From positions 5,952,001-6,016,000 of the forward strand of contig NZ_CP186274.1 in assembly GCF_049331405.1 (NCBI RefSeq): a stretch of DNA of 64,000 bases, read 5' to 3'. Below the pieces are notes generated by a model that was given only the letters and a program-made list of their open reading frames with translations, was not told where the DNA came from and made no database searches. Origin of the DNA: PoT sp049331405 (GTDB taxonomy: Bacteria; Planctomycetota; Planctomycetia; Isosphaerales; Isosphaeraceae). Shown here in pieces: positions 63,803 to 64,000 of this stretch (positions are counted from its first letter, which is position 1; each line of letters starts with the position of its first letter). A program made the translations under genes and the position numbers.

Positions 63803-64000
63803 ATGGCCCATCTCTCGGCAGCGGAAGTTATCCTAAAAGAGCTTGTTGAGGTGCGACTGCGGCGTGAGCAGTTCATCAACCCTAAGGAGCCGTCGAAACT
63901 ATCCGGGGTTCAGGACTACGACAAACTCGACGTTAAAGTCGAAGCGCGTCGCAAGGATCTCGAGAAAGACCAGGAGGAGCGTCGTAAGGAGCGCGAGAAG
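63803..64000 (+). CDS. Highly charged coiled-coil protein, 5' part only
   Basis: 66 residues are visible before the window ends: MAHLSAAEVILKELVEVRLR, then a Lys/Glu/Arg-rich helix (VEARRKDLEKDQEERRKEREK). It has no signal peptide. GAAGGAAG lies about seven bases before the ATG. The family is not recognisable from this part. It may continue as a long coiled coil. It follows the TPR gene by 205 bases on the same strand. Confidence 0.6.
   Translation, partial: MAHLSAAEVILKELVEVRLRREQFINPKEPSKLSGVQDYDKLDVKVEARRKDLEKDQEERRKEREK

Overview
The window is about 64 kb of very GC-rich bacterial DNA that reads as Planctomycetota, most likely an Isosphaeraceae-type genome. Evidence for this: a two-copy TIGR03067-type secreted protein, a DUF1559 prepilin-like protein with its small lipoprotein, an ECF sigma factor fused to a membrane-anchored redoxin, a planctomycete-type SGNH/TPR protein, and many secreted enzymes (GH2, subtilase, CehA-type hydrolase, Gfo/Idh/MocA). 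No rRNA, tRNA or CRISPR array was recognised. The taxonomic call rests on gene content only.

Layout. 1-5.2 kb: copper resistance (copA and csoR behind a promoter with two matched CsoR-type operators) and a stand-alone ABC permease. 5.5-8.4 kb: a TIGR03067 protein and a MATE efflux pump, convergent, with a strong hairpin between them. 8.6-21.3 kb: one long respiratory operon encoding alternative complex III (actA-F), a small membrane protein, a Sco copper chaperone and an A2-type caa3 oxidase (coxB-A-C-D). Most junctions are 4-bp ATGA overlaps. It is followed by signal peptidase I. Two related REP-like palindromes lie in or beside this operon. 22-26.4 kb: a DUF427 gene cut at codon 5 by an IS630 element (1,062 bp, TA target), then a DUF3179 protein, the DUF1559 protein and a lipoprotein. 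26.4-27.3 kb: a lower-GC stretch without a convincing gene. 27.3-30.1 kb: an alkylation-repair operon (Ada-AlkA fusion, ogt, 2OG-Fe(II) oxygenase). 30.2-33.1 kb: a membrane protein, a ChbG-like deacetylase and a CehA-like hydrolase. 33.3-34.8 kb: a complete IS66-family element with an exact 8-bp target duplication. 35-40.5 kb: a glycine-rich secreted protein, a subtilase and the sigma-redoxin fusion. 40.6-45.5 kb: a histone H1-like protein, an unknown membrane protein, a 2-hydroxyacid dehydrogenase and a Tat-exported oxidoreductase. 45.6-51 kb: a sugar locus (galM, sodium/solute symporter, small membrane protein, GH2). 51.7-55.9 kb: a SNF2 helicase and SWIM protein pair. 56-57.7 kb: an SGNH/TPR gene with two compensating frameshifts in C runs. 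58-64 kb: a 1,253-residue secreted protein with the CLCA-type metalloprotease signature, a TPR protein and the start of a charged coiled-coil protein.

How parts work together. The act/cox operon would take electrons from quinol through ACIII cytochromes to the caa3 oxidase, with Sco loading CuA. CsoR would hold the copper promoter shut until Cu(I) rises. The repair operon pairs DNA glycosylase, methyltransferase and dioxygenase functions. The least familiar items are the CLCA-like protein with its neighbours, the sigma-redoxin fusion and the H1-like protein.
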